Numbered from the stretch's first letter, positions 34,275 to 42,195 are shown. The stretch is DNA of 44,941 bases from Syntrophaceae bacterium UBA6252 (GCA_002441265.1 DJVQ01000004.1:1-44941); one strand, 5' to 3'. Notes: a model not told the origin generated them from the sequence alone. Made by a program: numbers and translations.

Positions 34275-34299
34275 ATATGTTCATTATTTGTGAACATAT
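34275..34299. promoter_or_regulatory. Operator palindrome of the AbiE-like module
   Basis: A perfect 9-base inverted repeat, ATATGTTCA and TGAACATAT, separated by seven bases (34284-34290). It covers the -10 element and expected transcription start of the module's promoter, exactly where an autorepressor would act. It fits the known autoregulation of AbiEi antitoxins through inverted repeats. Confidence 0.75.
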
Positions 34300-34321
34300 T
34301 TTATTAATGTACGTATGTCAA
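34293..34321 (-). promoter_or_regulatory. Strong sigma-70 promoter of the AbiE-like module
   Basis: On the minus strand a perfect TTGACA (34316-34321) is followed after 17 bases by TATGTT (34293-34298). The predicted transcript begins near 34286, about 45 bases before the chosen start codon. The surrounding stretch is strongly AT-rich, unlike the rest of the window. Confidence 0.7.
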
Positions 34322-34839
34322 TGGGTATCCGGAATTATTTTTTACTTGATCTCTGTAAACCTTCTCAATTCCGAAGGAACCGGCACCGTCGCTTCGACGG
34401 CCGTCGGAAACAATGAAGACGCATTGAAAGCATTCCGGATTTCTTATTATTTATCGGCAATGGCCCCCCCTTGGGCACCCGTATCACGGGTACCGGGAAG
34501 AAATGTTGCCGACATGGTTCCCGTCTTTGTTATTCTCGAAGGAAACGAAATATCCGGACGGAACCCTCTGCCGGTCATCCCCCGGAAGGTGAAGGGCTGC
34601 CGGCGGAACCGGAGACCGTGTCGTCCCATGGAATATCACCCGGAGACCCGGATGCCGGAAAGGAGAAAATCGATTGAACACGGAAAGCGACCCCGTTTTT
34701 CCTGCGTACCCTCCTTCCCGATGCGAAGGGGGGTACCCGGATCTTCCCGGGCCCGGAACCGTCCCCTCCGGCCCTCCCCGTAACGGACAAGCGAGTGTTT
34801 TCAAAGGGATCCGGCCATCCTTCAGCCCCCGCCGTTTCC
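34322..34839. other. Intergenic region without a recognisable gene
   Basis: About 520 bases lie between the AbiE promoter and the sigma-54-like site. I see scattered short open frames in both strands, none with a ribosome site plus plausible composition, and no structured RNA I can name. It may mark the right boundary of the inserted AbiE module. Confidence 0.4.
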
Positions 34840-34855
34840 TGGCACGATCCCTGCT
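34840..34855 (+). promoter_or_regulatory. Sigma-54-like promoter upstream of the malonyltransferase gene
   Basis: TGGCAC-N5-CTGCT has the obligatory GG (34841-34842) and GC (34853-34854) dinucleotides separated by exactly ten bases; it departs from the TGGCAC-N5-TTGCA consensus at the first T and final A. The predicted start near 34866 gives a 30-base leader containing GGAG four bases before the ATG. The position is right for a functional promoter and a sigma-54 activator is encoded in the window. Confidence 0.5.
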
Positions 34856-34895
34856 ATCCCTCCTGTCAGCGAAAGAGCGCAGGGAGTGGAGTATC

Positions 34896-35843
34896 ATGAC
34901 GACGAGTCCACAGATTGCAGTGGTTTTCCCAGGCCAGGGAACCCAACGGCCCGGCATGGGAAAGGATTTCTTCGACGGCATCCCGGAAAGCCGCCGGGTG
35001 TTCGAGGAAGCCTCGGACGCGCTGGGCTGGAACGTGGCGGACCTCTGCTTCGGCGAGGACGATCGCCTGAACCTGACCGAGTACGCCCAGCCCGCCATCC
35101 TGGCGACGGAGATTGCCATGCTCCGGGGAATCGAAGGCCGGTATGATTTTCATCCCCGGTTCTTCGGCGGCCACAGCCTCGGAGAATACACGGCCCTCGT
35201 CGCCGCCGGCGCACTGCCCTTCGCGGAAACCCTGAAAGTCGTCCACACCCGGGGCCACCTCATGCAGGAGGCGGCGCCCCTCGGCACGGGCGCCATGGCC
35301 GCCGTCATCTCGCCCCGCCTCGACCTGGAAGCGGTGCAGCGGGCGATCCGGAACCTGCCCATCGACGTGGCCAACGACAACTCGGCGGACCAGGTGGTCA
35401 TCAGCGGAGAGAAGGGGGCCATGCCCGCGGCGGAACACAGCATCGCCGGGGAACTGGCCGGGGAGGCACCCTTCCGTTTCGTGGCCCTGAACGTGAGCGC
35501 CCCCTTCCACAGCCGCTTCATGAGAACCGTCCAGGAACTCTTCCGGGACGCCCTCGAATTTCTCCGCAGGTATCTCGTCCCCGACCGGGCGGTTTCCGTG
35601 ACCTCCAACTTCACCGGGAACTTCCACCTGGAAGAGATGCACAAGGTCATCGAGCACCTCACCCTCCAGTTGAGCAATACCGTCCGCTGGCGGGACAACA
35701 TGAAGGCCCTGTCCCAGCGGTCCGGGACGATCATCGAGATCGGCCCGGGAAGGCCGCTCCGGGACTTCTTCCGGACCATCGACGTGACCTGCCGGTCCAT
35801 CACGACCCTCTCCTCCGCTGAAAGGATGTTCAAACCGGGCTGA
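34896..35843 (+). CDS. Malonyl-CoA:ACP acyltransferase-like protein (FabD family)
   Basis: A 315-residue acyltransferase that would load malonate (or another acyl unit) on an acyl carrier protein. Motifs are VVFPGQGTQRPGM at the N-terminus, nucleophile Ser94 in GGHSLGEYTAL, Arg119 (VHTRGHLMQ) that holds the malonyl carboxylate, and catalytic His205 in SAPFHSRFM. IIEIGPGRPL near the end is also typical. Arg119 argues for a dicarboxylic acyl substrate. The start at 34896 has GGAG four bases upstream; longer frames are unlikely because they would cross the sigma-54-like promoter. It stands alone in front of a strong terminator, while the rest of the fatty-acid-like cluster follows. A second housekeeping FabD would be expected elsewhere. 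Confidence 0.9.
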   Translation: MTTSPQIAVVFPGQGTQRPGMGKDFFDGIPESRRVFEEASDALGWNVADLCFGEDDRLNLTEYAQPAILATEIAMLRGIEGRYDFHPRFFGGHSLGEYTALVAAGALPFAETLKVVHTRGHLMQEAAPLGTGAMAAVISPRLDLEAVQRAIRNLPIDVANDNSADQVVISGEKGAMPAAEHSIAGELAGEAPFRFVALNVSAPFHSRFMRTVQELFRDALEFLRRYLVPDRAVSVTSNFTGNFHLEEMHKVIEHLTLQLSNTVRWRDNMKALSQRSGTIIEIGPGRPLRDFFRTIDVTCRSITTLSSAERMFKPG

Positions 35844-35868
35844 TCGGTCCGGCAGCGCCGCTGACCCG

Positions 35869-35901
35869 CCCCTCCCCCCTCCGGGGAGGGGAATTTTTTT
35901 T
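35869..35901 (+). terminator. Strong intrinsic terminator between the malonyltransferase and the main cluster
   Basis: A perfect 9-bp stem CCCCTCCCC (35869-35877) / GGGGAGGGG (35883-35891) with a 5-base loop is followed by AATTTTTTTT. It lies only 26 bases after one stop and 17 bases before the next start codon, so it either separates two transcripts or acts as an attenuator. Confidence 0.9.
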
Positions 35902-35917
35902 GTGAACGGAAGGAACC

Positions 35918-37117
35918 ATGAATTTCGAATTGTCGGAAGAGCAGAAGAACTACACGGAAACGGTAAGCAAGTTCGTCCGGAGGGAGATCCTGCCGGACAT
36001 TCTCCCCCTGGAACAGGCCCACCGGTTCCCCGGGGACATCCTCCGGAAAGCGTGGGAACTCGGGTTTCTCAACCTGTCCATTCCCGAGTCCGTCCGTGGA
36101 TACGCCGTCGACGCCGTCACCACGGCCCTCATCGTCCGCGAGCTGTCCTACGGGGACACGGGCGTCTCCACTTCCGCCATGTGCAACGACCTCGCCAACG
36201 TGGTCATCGCGCTGCACGGCACGCCGGAACAGCAGTCGCGTTTCCTTCGCCCCTTCGTCGAGGCCCCCCTCATCGCCTCCTTCTGCCTCACCGAACCCGG
36301 GGCGGGATCGGACAATTCGGCCATGACCGCGTTCATCCGGAAGGGGAACGACGGCGTCTACGTCCTGAACGGGGAGAAGTGCTTCATCACCAACGCCTCC
36401 TTCGCCTCCCAGTTCACCGTGTTCTGCAAGGCGGGAAGCCCGAAGGGGCTCATGATGGCCTGCGTCATCGTCCCCTGCGACCTCCTTGCCCGGGCGGAAA
36501 CGGCGGAACATCCCAACGGATCCCGGGAAATCCGGCTCCCCGGCGGCGGGACGATCCGGACGGGGAAACCGGAGGACAAGCTCGGCCAGCGGCTTTCCAA
36601 CACGGCGGCGGTGACCTTCGAGGACGTGCCCATCGGGGAGGACCAGGTCATCGGGGACCGCAGGAGGGGATTCCAGTACGTGGTGGACGTTCTCGATTTC
36701 GCCAGGCCCATGGTGGCCGCCATCGGCGTGGGGCTGGCCCGGAGGGCCTTCGACGTCGCGCTGGCCTACACGAAGGAGCGGAAACAATTCGGACAGCGCA
36801 TCTGCGACCTCCCCGTCGCCCGGGACACGCTGGTGAAGATGTGGAAGAAGATCGAACTCGCCGACCTGGCCCTTCTCCACGCGGCCTGGAAGGTGGAAAC
36901 GAAGGCGGAAGACCGGGGAATCTACGCCTCCCTGGCGAAGAACACCGCCGCCGAGGCGGCCCTTTTCTGCGCCAACGAGGGGCTCCATCTCCACGGCGGG
37001 TACGGGTTCATGTCGGAGTACGAGATCTCCAAGCTGGCGAGGGACGCCCACATCATCGACATCTACGAGGGTGTCCGGGAGGTCCAGGACATGATCGTCG
37101 GCAGGGAACTTGTCTAG
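35918..37117 (+). CDS. Acyl-CoA dehydrogenase family flavoprotein leading the fatty-acid-like operon
   Basis: A 399-residue FAD enzyme. Family motifs are FCLTEPGAGSDNS, NGEKCFITNASFAS, the FAD-contacting R-Q-FG region (TKERKQFGQRICDLP) and HGGYGFMSEYEISKLARDAHIIDIYEGV, in which the Glu of IYEG is the catalytic base of MCAD-type enzymes. An unusual insertion of about 20 residues (ETAEHPNGSREIRLPGG) lies in the middle beta-domain. AAGGA lies five bases before the ATG. It normally forms a trans-2 double bond in an acyl thioester; some anaerobic relatives work in the reductive direction. Because the cluster lacks an enoyl reductase, it may reduce enoyl-ACP or desaturate the product. The following KAS gene starts 13 bases later. 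Confidence 0.92.
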   Translation: MNFELSEEQKNYTETVSKFVRREILPDILPLEQAHRFPGDILRKAWELGFLNLSIPESVRGYAVDAVTTALIVRELSYGDTGVSTSAMCNDLANVVIALHGTPEQQSRFLRPFVEAPLIASFCLTEPGAGSDNSAMTAFIRKGNDGVYVLNGEKCFITNASFASQFTVFCKAGSPKGLMMACVIVPCDLLARAETAEHPNGSREIRLPGGGTIRTGKPEDKLGQRLSNTAAVTFEDVPIGEDQVIGDRRRGFQYVVDVLDFARPMVAAIGVGLARRAFDVALAYTKERKQFGQRICDLPVARDTLVKMWKKIELADLALLHAAWKVETKAEDRGIYASLAKNTAAEAALFCANEGLHLHGGYGFMSEYEISKLARDAHIIDIYEGVREVQDMIVGRELV

Positions 37118-37130
37118 GGGGAAGGGAACC

Positions 37131-38129
37131 GTGCTTTACATTCACGGCTTGGGGCACTACCACCCCGAAAACGTCATCACGAACCGGTTCATCGAGGAAC
37201 TGGACATCGGAAGCAGCGACGAGTGGATCCGGGAGCGCGTGGGGATTCTCGCCCGGAGGACCGCCCTGTCCCTCGAATACATCCGGGCCACGAAAAACCG
37301 CGACCCCCGGGCGGCGGCGGAAGCCAGCTGCTGCACCAACGCCCGAAGCGGCGCCCTGGCGGCGGCCATGGCCCTGGAACGGGCCTCCCTCGGGCCGGAG
37401 GACATCGGCCTCGTCATTTCAGGAAGTTCCGCGTCGGACCACCTCACGCCGGCGGAAGCGGCAACCGTCGCCGGCGAACTGGGGATCGAGGCGCCCTGCA
37501 TGGACCTGAATTCCGCATGCAGCACCTTCGGGATGCAGGCCCTGTGGACCTCCTGGATGCGGCCGGAAAAGCTTCCCTCTTTCGTCCTCCTGGTCCAGCC
37601 CGAGAATCTGACACGGTGCGTCGACTACAGCGACCGGCGGATCGCACCCCTGTTCGGAGACGGGTCGAGCGCCGCCGTGGTTTCCGCGACGGTCCCCTCG
37701 AGGCTCCGCCTGGCGGACGCCTTCTGCGATTCCGCCCCGTCCCAGTGGGACAAGGTCCGGATCCCCCGGTTTTCCCATTTCAACCAGAACGGAAACGCCG
37801 TCCAGGGGTTCGCCATCCGCAGGAGCACCGATTCCCTGAGACGGCTTCAGGAAACGTACGGGACGGGACCGGGTTCCTTCGTCTACATCGGACACCAGGC
37901 CAATTTCGGCATGCTGAAGACGGTCTGCGAACGGTGCGGCATCGAGGAGGAAAACCACTGGTTCAACGTGGTGGAGTACGGAAACACGGGGTGCTCCAGC
38001 GCCCCCGCCGTCCTGAGCCAGAGATGGGACAATCTCCGGGAGGGAAACACCCTGGCCATGGTCCTCGTGGGATCGGGCCTTTCCTGGGCAAGCCTCCTGT
38101 TCACCGTCGAGGGGGCCGCAGAAGGATGA
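37131..38129 (+). CDS. Beta-ketoacyl-ACP synthase III-like initiating condensing enzyme
   Basis: A 332-residue thiolase-fold enzyme of the FabH type. The triad is complete: Cys130 in LNSACSTFGMQAL, His255 in YIGHQANFGML and Asn285 in EYGNTGCSSAP. It would condense an acyl-CoA primer with malonyl-ACP to start chain growth. The GTG start at 37131 is chosen because GGGGGAAGGGA lies directly upstream; an in-frame TTG at 37110 has none and overlaps the dehydrogenase. The N-terminus (YIHGLGHYHPENVITN) is normal for FabH. Its stop overlaps the start of the FabA-like gene. The primer specificity cannot be read from sequence; branched, aryl or alicyclic starters are possible. Confidence 0.9.
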   Translation: MLYIHGLGHYHPENVITNRFIEELDIGSSDEWIRERVGILARRTALSLEYIRATKNRDPRAAAEASCCTNARSGALAAAMALERASLGPEDIGLVISGSSASDHLTPAEAATVAGELGIEAPCMDLNSACSTFGMQALWTSWMRPEKLPSFVLLVQPENLTRCVDYSDRRIAPLFGDGSSAAVVSATVPSRLRLADAFCDSAPSQWDKVRIPRFSHFNQNGNAVQGFAIRRSTDSLRRLQETYGTGPGSFVYIGHQANFGMLKTVCERCGIEEENHWFNVVEYGNTGCSSAPAVLSQRWDNLREGNTLAMVLVGSGLSWASLLFTVEGAAEG

Positions 38130-38725
38130 TGACTTACGAGGAGTTTCAGAACCGATCGCATTTCACCCTGGAGGATCTGCTCGCCTTCTCCTACGGACGC
38201 CTCGTGGGAAACCCGCCGCCGGCCTTCGACGCCCGGCTTCCGGCGCCCCCGTTCCTCATGATGGACCGGATCCTGGAAATCCGGGCCGACGGGAAAAGAG
38301 GGGCCGTGCGGGCCGAGCAGGACGTGAGGCTCGACGCATGGTACTTCCAGTGCCACATGCCGGGGGACCCCGTCCAGCCCGGCTGCCTGTGCGTGGACGC
38401 CATCTGGCAGCTACTCGGTTTCTACTGCGTCTGGCGGGGCGGCCTGGGGGCGGGAAGGGCCCTCGGCTGCGAGGAAATCCAGTTTTCCGGGCAGATCCGC
38501 CCGGGCAACCGGGTCGTCACCTACGAAGTGGAAATCAGGCGCTTCGCCATCCTGAAAAACTCGGGAAGCTCCATCACCATCGGCGACGGCCGCATCCACG
38601 TGGACGGGGAAACCATCATGACCGTCCGCAGCGCGAAATCGGGAACCTTCCAGGGGATCACCTATCCCGACTACCCCCTGCCCTCCGCGAACAGCCGGGG
38701 GGGCATGATGAGGAAAGAAGAATGA
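38126..38725 (+). CDS. FabA-like 3-hydroxyacyl-ACP dehydratase (possible isomerase)
   Basis: A 199-residue hot-dog-fold protein of the FabA family: LPAPPFLMMDRILEI, then DAWYFQCHMPGDPVQPGCL with catalytic His77, and VDAIWQLLGFY with Asp91, the 14-residue spacing of E. coli FabA His70/Asp84. GRALGCEEIQFSGQIRP follows as in true FabA. FabA enzymes dehydrate 3-hydroxyacyl-ACP and can isomerise trans-2 to cis-3 double bonds, giving unsaturated chains. About 25 extra N-terminal residues (YEEFQNRSHFTLEDLLAFS) are also usual in FabA. ATG 38126 overlaps the KAS stop; the next codon is also ATG. Having both FabA- and FabZ-like dehydratases in one operon is notable. Confidence 0.92.
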   Translation: MMTYEEFQNRSHFTLEDLLAFSYGRLVGNPPPAFDARLPAPPFLMMDRILEIRADGKRGAVRAEQDVRLDAWYFQCHMPGDPVQPGCLCVDAIWQLLGFYCVWRGGLGAGRALGCEEIQFSGQIRPGNRVVTYEVEIRRFAILKNSGSSITIGDGRIHVDGETIMTVRSAKSGTFQGITYPDYPLPSANSRGGMMRKEE

Positions 38726-39450
38726 CGGTAAATAAAGTCGCCATCGTCACCGGCGCCTCGGGAGGAATCGGAGCGGCCTGCTGCCGGGCCCTCGCGGGGG
38801 AGGGGTTTTCCGTGGGGATCCATTACCGGACCGGGAAGGAACGGGCGGAAGCGCTGTCGAAGGAACTCCCCGGGAGCTTCCTCCTTCGGGCGGACCTGGG
38901 GGATCTCGGGGAAATCGACGGGATGGTGGAGGAGATCCGGAAAACGGCGGGACGGGCGGACGTTCTCGTGAACAACGCCGGCATGTCGGTGAACCGGGAC
39001 ATCCACACCATGAAACCGGAGGAATTCGATGCCCAGCGCCTCATGACCCGGGGGGCCTGGTATCTGACGAAGCGGGTTCTCAGGCTCTTCATGCTCCGGA
39101 GAAACGAAGGAAGGATCATCAACATCTCGAGCGTGGTGGGGCACACGGGAAACGCCGGGCAGATCCCCTACACCATGGAAAAGGCGGCCCTGGACGCCAT
39201 GACCCGGTCCCTGGTACGGGAACTCGCCGGCCGGAACATCCTCGTCAACTCGGTGGCGCCCGGCTTCATCGAAACGTCCATGACGGACGCCCTTCCCGAG
39301 GAGATCCGCGCGGGCATCGCGGGCAGCATCCCCCTCGGCCGGATCGGGCGCCCGGAGGAAGTGGCCGAGGCGGTCGCTTTCCTCGCCGTGAAGGGTTCCT
39401 ACATCACGGGCACGGTCCTTCACGTGAATGGAGGGCTCTATGGGGGCTGA
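38722..39450 (+). CDS. 3-oxoacyl-ACP reductase, FabG-like SDR
   Basis: A 242-residue short-chain dehydrogenase. The NAD(P)-binding loop is VTGASGGIGAACC, with NNAG at 84-87. The catalytic set is Ser136/137 in NISSVVGH, Tyr150 and Lys154 in YTMEK. It would reduce 3-ketoacyl-ACP to the 3-hydroxy form between condensation and dehydration. HYRTGKER after beta-strand 2 suggests NADPH preference (Arg/Lys for the 2'-phosphate), an inference. Its start overlaps the FabA-like stop (ATGA), and its end overlaps the FabZ-like start by 11 bases. Length is typical. Confidence 0.93.
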   Translation: MTVNKVAIVTGASGGIGAACCRALAGEGFSVGIHYRTGKERAEALSKELPGSFLLRADLGDLGEIDGMVEEIRKTAGRADVLVNNAGMSVNRDIHTMKPEEFDAQRLMTRGAWYLTKRVLRLFMLRRNEGRIINISSVVGHTGNAGQIPYTMEKAALDAMTRSLVRELAGRNILVNSVAPGFIETSMTDALPEEIRAGIAGSIPLGRIGRPEEVAEAVAFLAVKGSYITGTVLHVNGGLYGG

Positions 39451-39910
39451 CGCCGCGACCCGAAAGGAAATCCTCGACCGCATCCCCCAGCAGTCCCCGT
39501 TCCGCTTCATCGACGAGATCCTCGAGCTGGACGACGATCACGTGGTGGGGGCCTACCGGTTCCGTGAAGACGAATTTTTCTACCGGGGGCATTTCCCCGG
39601 GTATCCCGTGACCCCGGGGGTGATTCTCGTGGAGGCCATGGCCCAGACCGGCGTCGTGGCCTTCGGGCTGTACCTCCTGTCGCGGCAGGGGGCCTCCCCG
39701 CAGGACCCGGCGCGGATGGTCACCCTCTTCACTCTGATCGACAACGTGGAATTCGCCGAAATCGTGCGCCCCGGGGACCGGGTCCTGGTCCGCGGGGAAA
39801 AAATCTACTTCCGGAAAGGGAGTCTGAAAACGGCCGTCCGCATGACCCGGGAAGACGGATTGCTCCTGTGCTCGGGAACGCTGGCGGGAATGGGAGTCGT
39901 AAAGGAATGA
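39440..39910 (+). CDS. FabZ-like 3-hydroxyacyl-ACP dehydratase
   Basis: A 156-residue hot-dog protein. It shows PFRFIDEILELDDDHVVG, then catalytic His51 and Glu65 in GHFPGYPVTPGVILVEAMAQTG, the FabZ signature with Glu instead of FabA's Asp. The start at 39440 is chosen because GGAGGG lies five bases upstream; an ATG at 39428 overlaps the same ribosome site. It overlaps the reductase gene by 11 bases and the KAS II-like gene by four. It probably dehydrates longer or unsaturated 3-hydroxyacyl-ACPs made by the downstream synthase, while the FabA-like enzyme handles an isomerising step; this division of labour is inferred. Confidence 0.93.
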   Translation: MGADAATRKEILDRIPQQSPFRFIDEILELDDDHVVGAYRFREDEFFYRGHFPGYPVTPGVILVEAMAQTGVVAFGLYLLSRQGASPQDPARMVTLFTLIDNVEFAEIVRPGDRVLVRGEKIYFRKGSLKTAVRMTREDGLLLCSGTLAGMGVVKE

Positions 39911-41202
39911 AACGCAGAGTCGTCATCACCGGCATGGGGGTCGCCGCGCCGAACGGGCACGGCCTCGATGCCTTCGAAGGGGCCCTCCGGGAGGGCCGGT
40001 CGGGAATCCGATTCATCCCGCAGTTGAAGGAACTCAATTTCGGCTGTCAGATCGGAGGAATCCCGCAGAATTTCGAGGAAGTGCGGAAGAGCTACTTCGA
40101 TTTCGAAAAGCTCATGTCCATCAACGACAACATCGGGTTCGTCTCCGTGTCCGCCGTGGATGCATGGAAGGATGCCGGTTTCGACCTCATCGACGGCGAC
40201 GGGCCGGTCGACTGGGACACCGGCGCCATTCTCGGGTGCGGCATCGGGGGGATGGACACCATCGCCGAGAAGGTGGTCCCCATGGTGAAGGACGGCAAGG
40301 TCCGCCGCATGGGAAGCCGCATCGTGGAACAGGTCATGAACAGCGGGACGAGCGCCCGGGTGGGCGGTCTCCTCGGCCTCGGCAACCAGGTCACCTCCAA
40401 CTCCGCCGCGTGCAGCACCGGAACGGAGGCCATCGCCGAAGCCGTCTGGAGGATCCGCCACGGCCTGGCGAAACGGATGCTCGCCGGAAGTTCCGAGGGG
40501 GCCTCGCCCTTCATCTGGGCGGGTTTCGACGCCATGCGGGTCATCGCCAGGAAATTCAACGACGCCCCGGAGACGGGCTCCCGGCCCATGAGCGCCTCCG
40601 CGAACGGGTTCGTCCCCGGTTCGGGCGGCGCCGTCCTTGTCCTGGAGGACCTGGAAACGGCCCTCGAAAGGGACGCCCGGATCTACTGCGAGATCGCCGG
40701 CGTCTCGGTGAACTCGGGAGGCCAGCGGAACGGCGGCTCCATGACGGCCCCCAATCCCGACGGCGTCCGGAAATGCATCACCACCGCCCTTGCCGACGGC
40801 GGGGTGGACCCCGGGGAAATCGACGCCGTGAACGGCCACCTGACGGCCACTTTCGCCGATCCCCACGAGGTCCACAACTGGTCCGCCGCCCTCGGCCGGG
40901 GCCCCGGGGACTTCCCGTACATCAACGCGACGAAATCCATGATCGGCCACTGCCTGGGGGCCGCCGGCTCCATCGAGTCCGTGGCGGCCGTTCTCCAGCT
41001 CTACCGGGGGTTTCTCCACCCCTCCATCAACTGCGAGGACATCCACCCCGACATCGAGGCCTTTTCGGAAAAAATCCCGCGGACGGTGATGGAAATCCCC
41101 TCCCTCCGGGTGATCGCCAAAGCCTCTTTCGGATTCGGCGACGTGAACAGCTGCATCATTTTCAGGAAATGGGAAAACGGAAAGGAGACACGCGTAAAAT
41201 GA
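39907..41202 (+). CDS. Beta-ketoacyl-ACP synthase II-like elongating enzyme (variant NGH motif)
   Basis: A 431-residue FabF-type condensing enzyme. Nucleophile Cys169 lies in SNSAACSTGTEAI, His348 in SMIGHCLGAAGS, and the first His is His311 in VNGHLTATFADPHEV. The latter differs from the usual N-A-H-G-T-S-T of housekeeping FabF but keeps the catalytic His. It has a complete C-terminal GFGDVNSCIIF segment equivalent to GFGG-N of FabF. NGHLTAT-type sequences occur in specialised KAS enzymes outside core fatty acid synthesis (my recollection, to be verified). Its start overlaps the FabZ-like stop, and its stop overlaps the ACP start. Confidence 0.92.
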   Translation: MKRRVVITGMGVAAPNGHGLDAFEGALREGRSGIRFIPQLKELNFGCQIGGIPQNFEEVRKSYFDFEKLMSINDNIGFVSVSAVDAWKDAGFDLIDGDGPVDWDTGAILGCGIGGMDTIAEKVVPMVKDGKVRRMGSRIVEQVMNSGTSARVGGLLGLGNQVTSNSAACSTGTEAIAEAVWRIRHGLAKRMLAGSSEGASPFIWAGFDAMRVIARKFNDAPETGSRPMSASANGFVPGSGGAVLVLEDLETALERDARIYCEIAGVSVNSGGQRNGGSMTAPNPDGVRKCITTALADGGVDPGEIDAVNGHLTATFADPHEVHNWSAALGRGPGDFPYINATKSMIGHCLGAAGSIESVAAVLQLYRGFLHPSINCEDIHPDIEAFSEKIPRTVMEIPSLRVIAKASFGFGDVNSCIIFRKWENGKETRVK

Positions 41203-41447
41203 ACGAAGCGAAAATATTCGAGGAAATGAAGAACATTCTGAGGCCCTACGTCAAGGATGCAGCCGTCCTGGACAAGGCGGTCCAGGAAACCCACATTCTC
41301 GAGGACCTGAAGGTGAATTCCGCCCGCCTCGTGGACGTGATCATCAAGTGCGAGGACGTCTTCGGCATCACCATCGAGGACGAGGAGGCGGACAAGATCC
41401 GGACCATCGGCGACGCGGTCAAGCTGATCCTGGAGAAGCTTTCCTGA
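41199..41447 (+). CDS. Acyl carrier protein with atypical phosphopantetheine site
   Basis: An 82-residue acidic carrier protein. The serine expected to receive 4'-phosphopantetheine is Ser41 in EDLKVNSARLVDVIIKCED. It has Asn-Ser-Ala where most ACPs have Asp-Ser-Leu, while the flanking L, V-D and E-D-x-FGI-I-DEEA pattern is normal. This suggests a dedicated carrier recognised by partner enzymes of this operon, including the phosphopantetheinyl transferase encoded 730 bases downstream. The ATG overlaps the KAS stop; AAGGAG lies about ten bases upstream. It is followed ten bases later by the acyltransferase gene. Confidence 0.92.
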   Translation: MNEAKIFEEMKNILRPYVKDAAVLDKAVQETHILEDLKVNSARLVDVIIKCEDVFGITIEDEEADKIRTIGDAVKLILEKLS

Positions 41448-41457
41448 GGTTTTCCCG

Positions 41458-42195
41458 ATGGAAAACAGGGAGAAGCGGGTCCGGCGGCAGATTCTCGCGG
41501 GCCGGTTCGCCGTCCTTTTCACGGCTTTTCTCACATACCTCTTCATCCGGGTCTTCCGGTACCGCTTCGTGAACCTCCGGGAATTCCGGCGGGAGATGAA
41601 ACGGATCCGGGAGGAGCACGGGGGGCCGTGGCTCATCTGTCCCAACCACCTGACCATGATCGACTCGGTCGTGGCGGCCTTCGCCATGGCGCCGCTTAGG
41701 GAATACATCCTTCATTTCCGGCGGCTCTCCTGGAACCTGCCCGAGAGGGACAACTTCCAGAAAAACCCGGCCCTGGCCCTTCTTTGCTATCTGTGCAAGT
41801 GCCTGCCCGTCCACCGGGGAGGAAGCCGGGAGGAGGTCCGGGAAACCCTGGACACCTGCACCCTTCTCCTCGCGCGGGGGGAAAGCATCGTCATCTTCCC
41901 CGAGGGGGGACGCTCCCGGACGGGCCGGGTGGACCGGGAAAAGGCCTCCTACGGCGTGGGCCGGCTGTACGCGCAAAGCGACGACTGCCGCATCCTGTGC
42001 CTCTATCTCCGGGGCGAGGGACAGGACACCTGGAGCGCCGTTCCGAAACGGGGGGAGCGGTTCACTGTGGCGGCGGCGGTCCTGACGCCCGAGAGGGGCG
42101 CCCGGGGGCTTCGGGCCCAGCGCGCCTGCGCCGAAGCGATCATGGACCGGCTCATCGAGATGGAGGAGGACTGGTTCCGTGGCCGTGGGAAATGA
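41458..42195 (+). CDS. PlsC-like lysophospholipid/glycerol-3-phosphate acyltransferase
   Basis: A 245-residue membrane-bound acyltransferase. One hydrophobic helix (about 15-33) is followed by catalytic NHLTMIDS (His64, Asp69: the H-x4-D motif) and by the phosphate-binding FPEGGRSRTG motif near 147-156. These match the LPLAT superfamily that moves acyl chains from ACP or CoA to glycerolipids or lipid A-like acceptors. Directly following the ACP, it may use that ACP's acyl group. GAGG lies eight bases upstream of the ATG. The 3' end overlaps the phosphopantetheinyl transferase gene by 17 bases. The acceptor could be a phospholipid, ornithine lipid or glycan; sequence does not tell. Confidence 0.9.
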   Translation: MENREKRVRRQILAGRFAVLFTAFLTYLFIRVFRYRFVNLREFRREMKRIREEHGGPWLICPNHLTMIDSVVAAFAMAPLREYILHFRRLSWNLPERDNFQKNPALALLCYLCKCLPVHRGGSREEVRETLDTCTLLLARGESIVIFPEGGRSRTGRVDREKASYGVGRLYAQSDDCRILCLYLRGEGQDTWSAVPKRGERFTVAAAVLTPERGARGLRAQRACAEAIMDRLIEMEEDWFRGRGK

